A stretch of 64,000 nucleotides of DNA from Dryocola clanedunensis_A. GTDB lineage: Bacteria > Pseudomonadota > Gammaproteobacteria > Enterobacterales > Enterobacteriaceae. How positions within the stretch are numbered: the stretch's first letter is position 1; the number at the start of each line of letters is the position of its first letter. The stretch is from NCBI GenBank assembly GCA_038405435.1, contig JBBYHZ010000008.1, one strand, 5' to 3'. The notes beneath the pieces were generated by a model. The model was not told where the DNA came from and ran no database searches. It saw only the letters and a list, made by a program, of their open reading frames with translations. Position numbers and translations under genes: made by a program. This document shows positions 60,786 through 64,000 of the stretch, in pieces.

Positions 60786-62538
60786 CTGATCCCTCTTTCT
60801 GATTAATTACAAATTCACTTTTTTCACCGGTTGCCAGCGCGTCCGGCTCGATGTTCATGGTGCGTAATACGCCGCCCATGATGGCACCGAATACCGGTGC
60901 GGATACGGCACCACCGTAGTATTTACCCGCCTGCGGATCGTTGATGACCACCACCAGCGCAAAGCGTGGGTTGCTGGCCGGCGCGACGCCCGCGGTGTAG
61001 GCGATGTATTTGTTGATGTATTTCCCGTCCGGGCCAACCTTCTTCGCCGTACCGGTTTTAATCGCGATACGGTAGCCCTTAATGGCTGCTTTTACGCCGC
61101 CACCACCCGGCAGGGCCACGCTTTCCATCATGTGGACAACGGTGCGGACGGTGGACTCCGGGAAGATACGTTCGCCGGGCACCGGCGGATCAACTTTGGT
61201 TATCGACAGCGGGCGGTAAACCCCGTAGCTGCCAATCGTTGCGTAGACTCGCGCTAACTGTAACGGCGTTACCATTAGCCCGTAGCCGAAAGAGAAGGTG
61301 GCCCTCTCTATGTCAGACCACCGTTGTTTTTGAGGATATAAGCCACTGCGTTCCCCGACCAACCCCAAATTGGTCGTTTTTCCCAGTCCAAAACGTGAGT
61401 AAGTATCTACTAACGCTGAGGAGGGCATCGCTAACGCCAGTTTGGAAACCCCGACGTTACTCGACTTCTGTAGCACCCCGGTGAGGGTCAATTCGCTGTA
61501 GCGCGCCACATCTTTAATCTCATGACCATTGATGCGGTACGGTACGGTGTTCAGCACAGAGTTTTCCTGCACGACGCCGCGCTGGAGCGCGGTCATCACC
61601 ACCATCGGTTTCACGGTTGAGCCTGGCTCAAACACGTCGGTGATGGTGCGGTTACGCATGATGTCTTTCGGCGTGCCGCTCAGGTTGTTCGGGTTGTAGG
61701 ACGGGCTGTTCGCCATCGCCAGTACTTCGCCGGTATTCACATCCACCAGCACGGCGCTGCCCGACTCGGCCTTGTTGAACGCCACGGCGTTGTTGAGCTC
61801 GCGGTAAACCAGCGCCTGCAGGCGCTCATCAATGCTTAAAGCCAGGTTATGGGCTGCCTGGCTGTCGGTAGAGGAAATGTCTTCGATAACGCGGCCGTAG
61901 CGGTCTTTACGCACGACGCGCTCGCCGGGCTGGCCGGTAAGCCATTTATCGAAGCTTTTTTCAACGCCCTCAATGCCCTGACTGTCGACGTTGGTAAAAC
62001 CGATGAGGTGAGCAGTGACTTCGCCAGAAGGATAATAACGGCGGGACTCTTCGCGCAGGTGAATCCCCGGCAGCTTCAGTTTTTTGATGTAGTCGCCGAT
62101 GTCCGGGTTAACCTGACGGGCCAGGTAGATAAAGCGCCCTTTCGGGTTGCTGTTAACGCGGGAGGCAAGCTGGTCAAGCGGGATTTTCAGCGCGTCGGCC
62201 AGCGCCTTCCAGCGGTTATCGAGAGTGATACCCCCGGCGTCGTGCAGCTCTTTAGGATCCGCCCAAATTGCTTTTACCGGTACGCTGACCGCTAACGGAC
62301 GCCCGGCACGATCGCTGATCATGCCGCGTGAGGTTGAGACTTCCTGAACGCGCAGGGAGCGCATATCGCCCTGGCGCACCAGCATGTCAGGCGCGATGAT
62401 CTGCAGCCAGGCAACGCGGCCTAACAGGAACGCCAGCGCTAACAGGATGCAACCGCAAAGCAACGCAAAACGCCAACCGATAAAGTTGGCCTGCTCTTCC
62501 TGGCGTTTTGGTTTAAGCTTTTTTGCCGCTGCTCTCAT
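60772..62538 (-). CDS. ftsI: Division-specific transpeptidase FtsI (PBP3)
   Basis: Cross-links septal peptidoglycan and is the target of aztreonam and related beta-lactams. It is 588 aa: a short cytoplasmic tail, one membrane segment (FALLCGCILLALAFLLGRVA), a pedestal domain and the transpeptidase. The catalytic serine is in EPGSTVKPM, the second motif is SSN (LQKSSNVGV) and the third is KTGTAKK. No insertion after the usual PBP3 resistance positions is apparent. Confidence 0.98.
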   Translation of the reverse strand: MRAAAKKLKPKRQEEQANFIGWRFALLCGCILLALAFLLGRVAWLQIIAPDMLVRQGDMRSLRVQEVSTSRGMISDRAGRPLAVSVPVKAIWADPKELHDAGGITLDNRWKALADALKIPLDQLASRVNSNPKGRFIYLARQVNPDIGDYIKKLKLPGIHLREESRRYYPSGEVTAHLIGFTNVDSQGIEGVEKSFDKWLTGQPGERVVRKDRYGRVIEDISSTDSQAAHNLALSIDERLQALVYRELNNAVAFNKAESGSAVLVDVNTGEVLAMANSPSYNPNNLSGTPKDIMRNRTITDVFEPGSTVKPMVVMTALQRGVVQENSVLNTVPYRINGHEIKDVARYSELTLTGVLQKSSNVGVSKLALAMPSSALVDTYSRFGLGKTTNLGLVGERSGLYPQKQRWSDIERATFSFGYGLMVTPLQLARVYATIGSYGVYRPLSITKVDPPVPGERIFPESTVRTVVHMMESVALPGGGGVKAAIKGYRIAIKTGTAKKVGPDGKYINKYIAYTAGVAPASNPRFALVVVINDPQAGKYYGGAVSAPVFGAIMGGVLRTMNIEPDALATGEKSEFVINQKEGSGGRS

Positions 62539-62553
62539 CTGTCGCGCTAATCC

Positions 62554-62916
62554 TTATTGCTGAACTACGATGTTTTCCTGCGAAGGATCGACATGCTGCA
62601 GCTGCAGCTTTTCCGTCGCGATCCGTTCTACCCGGCTGTGATCGCCGAGCGCGTTTTCTTCCAGAATCAGGTTGCGCCACTCAATATCCAGCGCGTCACG
62701 CTCCACCACCATTTGTTCACGCTGAGCGGTGAGCAGACGGGTGTGGTGCGCGGTTGTTACCACGGAAATCGCGGTAAAAATAATGGCGATGAACAGGCAG
62801 AGTGGCAGTTTGCCGTGGCGGAACAGGTCGCCGCCAATTACCGTTGGCAGCGCGTGACGCTCGTTGCTGCCAAGCTGGGTCACCTTCCCCAGGGCTTCTG
62901 ACACTCTGTTGATCAT
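62554..62916 (-). CDS. ftsL: Cell division protein FtsL
   Basis: Small bitopic protein (120 aa) that forms a complex with FtsB and FtsQ and activates FtsWI. The cytoplasmic part is followed by a membrane segment (LPLCLFIAIIFTAISVVTTA) and a periplasmic coiled coil (RLLTAQREQMVVERDALDIE). It overlaps rsmH by four bases. Confidence 0.97.
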   Translation of the reverse strand: MINRVSEALGKVTQLGSNERHALPTVIGGDLFRHGKLPLCLFIAIIFTAISVVTTAHHTRLLTAQREQMVVERDALDIEWRNLILEENALGDHSRVERIATEKLQLQHVDPSQENIVVQQ

Positions 62917-63854
62917 GCGGTAGTCCTCTCAGCGATACGCAGCACCGAACTACGGGCGCGTACGTTTTCCGCCACTTCCGCTTCACCCGGCATCATCTTG
63001 CCGAGGGATTTCAGATAGCGGCCGCCAAGTTTGTTCAGCTGTGCTTCCGTCATCGGTAAACCAGCCGGTACCTGTGGACCACGGCTGTTCTCACGCATAA
63101 AGCGTTTAACGATGCGGTCTTCAAGCGAGTGGAAGCTGATGATCGACAGACGGCCGCCCGGAGACAGGGCTTCGATGGAGCCTTTCAGCGCCTTTTCGAT
63201 TTCTTCAAGCTCGCTGTTAATCCAGATGCGGATCGCCTGGAACGTGCGCGTCGCCGGGTGTTTAAATTTATCTTTGACCGGCATGGCAGCCGCCACAACC
63301 GCTGCCAGCTCTTTGGTTCGCGTCATTGGCTCTTCGCGATTGCGTTCGATGATGGCGCGTGCAATGCGTTTACCGAACTTCTCTTCGCCGAAGGTTTTAA
63401 TCACCCAGGCGATGTCGGCTTCGTCAGCGGTCAACAACCACTGCGCAGCGGACTGGCCACGGGTGGGGTCCATACGCATATCCAGCGGGCCGTCGCGCAT
63501 AAACGAAAAGCCGCGCTCTGCGTCATCAAGCTGCGGGGAGGAAACGCCAAGGTCGAGAAGAATACCGTCGATTTTACCGGTAAGCCCGCGCTCGCTAACG
63601 TACTGCGCAAGCTCGGAGAAAGGGCCGTGAATGATGGAGAAACGAGGGTCATCAATGGCTTCGGCGGCGGCAATGGCCTGCGGATCGCGGTCGATAGCCA
63701 GCAGGCGTCCTTCTGCTCCCAGCTGGGAGAGAATCAGTCGTGAGTGGCCACCGCGACCAAACGTGCCATCAATGTAGATGCCATCGTGACGAATATTAAG
63801 GCCGTTGACGGCCTCATCAAGCAGCACCGTAGTATGTTTAAAATTTTCCATCAT
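62913..63854 (-). CDS. rsmH: 16S rRNA m4C1402 methyltransferase RsmH
   Basis: Methylates the N4 of C1402 in 16S rRNA; formerly mraW. It is 313 aa. The SAM-binding start is YIDGTFGRGGHSRLIL and the later motif ILLDLGVSSPQLDDAERGF is intact. It lies three bases after mraZ, whose product controls this operon in E. coli. Confidence 0.97.
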   Translation of the reverse strand: MMENFKHTTVLLDEAVNGLNIRHDGIYIDGTFGRGGHSRLILSQLGAEGRLLAIDRDPQAIAAAEAIDDPRFSIIHGPFSELAQYVSERGLTGKIDGILLDLGVSSPQLDDAERGFSFMRDGPLDMRMDPTRGQSAAQWLLTADEADIAWVIKTFGEEKFGKRIARAIIERNREEPMTRTKELAAVVAAAMPVKDKFKHPATRTFQAIRIWINSELEEIEKALKGSIEALSPGGRLSIISFHSLEDRIVKRFMRENSRGPQVPAGLPMTEAQLNKLGGRYLKSLGKMMPGEAEVAENVRARSSVLRIAERTTA

Positions 63855-63857
63855 TAC

Positions 63858-64000
63858 TTATAGTGACAAGTCCTGCAGACGGTCCGACAGCTCTGTCGTC
63901 GTGGCCTGCTCAGCGTCGATGTCTTCCTTAACTTGTAGATGCCAGGTCGCTTCATCCCACAGTTCAAACTTATTGAACTGCCCGACCAGCATGACTTCTT
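63858..64000 (-). CDS. mraZ: Transcriptional regulator MraZ (C-terminal end, truncated by window)
   Basis: Only the last 47 codons are visible, reading EVMLVGQFNKFELWDEATWH and ending LSDRLQDLSL. This is the C-terminal AbrB-like half of MraZ, which binds repeats upstream of its own operon. The promoter and N-terminus lie beyond the right edge. Confidence 0.93.
   Translation of the reverse strand, partial: EVMLVGQFNKFELWDEATWHLQVKEDIDAEQATTTELSDRLQDLSL

Overview
The window is a chromosomal segment of an enterobacterium. Gene order and protein sequences are close to Escherichia coli, and several lineage features suggest the Enterobacter/Lelliottia/Kosakonia side of Enterobacteriaceae. The placement is inferred from recognised protein families and synteny, without a database search. 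Almost every gene is a conserved housekeeping gene.

Layout, left to right. (1) 1-4817 (+): end of gluQRS, then pcnB with an AUU start, folK, panB, panC and panD. (2) 4919-8493 (-): yadE (polysaccharide deacetylase), yadI (PTS EIIA) and the yadH-yadG ABC exporter. (3) can (+), hpt (-), gcd (+, with a CRP site over its promoter), cueO (-, with a CueR-type promoter), yacC, speE-speD (+), yacL and acnB (-). (4) 19764-21857: a four-unit tandem array between acnB and lpd, described below. (5) lpd, aceF, aceE and pdhR (-), then aroP (+). (6) A two-gene sugar cassette, a GPH-family transporter and a GH43 glycosidase (+), lies between aroP and ampE. (7) ampE-ampD (-), nadC, ppdD-hofB-hofC (+), guaC (-), coaE-zapD-yacG (+), mutT, secA and secM (-), and a DUF721/DciA-like gene (+). 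(8) lpxC to mraZ (-): the dcw cell-wall and division cluster, lpxC-ftsZ-ftsA-ftsQ-ddlB-murC-murG-ftsW-murD-mraY-murF-murE-ftsI-ftsL-rsmH-mraZ. It is transcribed leftward from beyond the window end, with many overlapping stops and starts.

The most interesting region is the array at 19764-21857. Four units of about 515 bp repeat with a 526-527 bp period. Each unit carries, on the + strand, a roughly 139-nt structured leader, a 39-codon ORF for an identical hydrophobic protein, and a factor-independent terminator. On the - strand each carries a divergent non-coding RNA core ending in its own factor-independent terminator. A short sequence tag in the non-coding RNA recurs in the toxin-like leader of the same unit. 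The tags differ between units but match within each unit (15, 16, 15, and 17 bases with one G-U wobble). In the leader the tag is displayed in the loop of a small hairpin. This is the organisation expected of tandem type I toxin-antitoxin modules with copy-specific antisense recognition. The function is inferred; the repeats, terminators and matching tags are read directly.

Other regulatory signals that can be read are a PdhR operator at the pdhR promoter, a perfect 18-bp palindrome upstream of lpd, a long hairpin between pdhR and aceE, an intact SecM arrest motif upstream of secA, and REP-like palindromes after panD and acnB.
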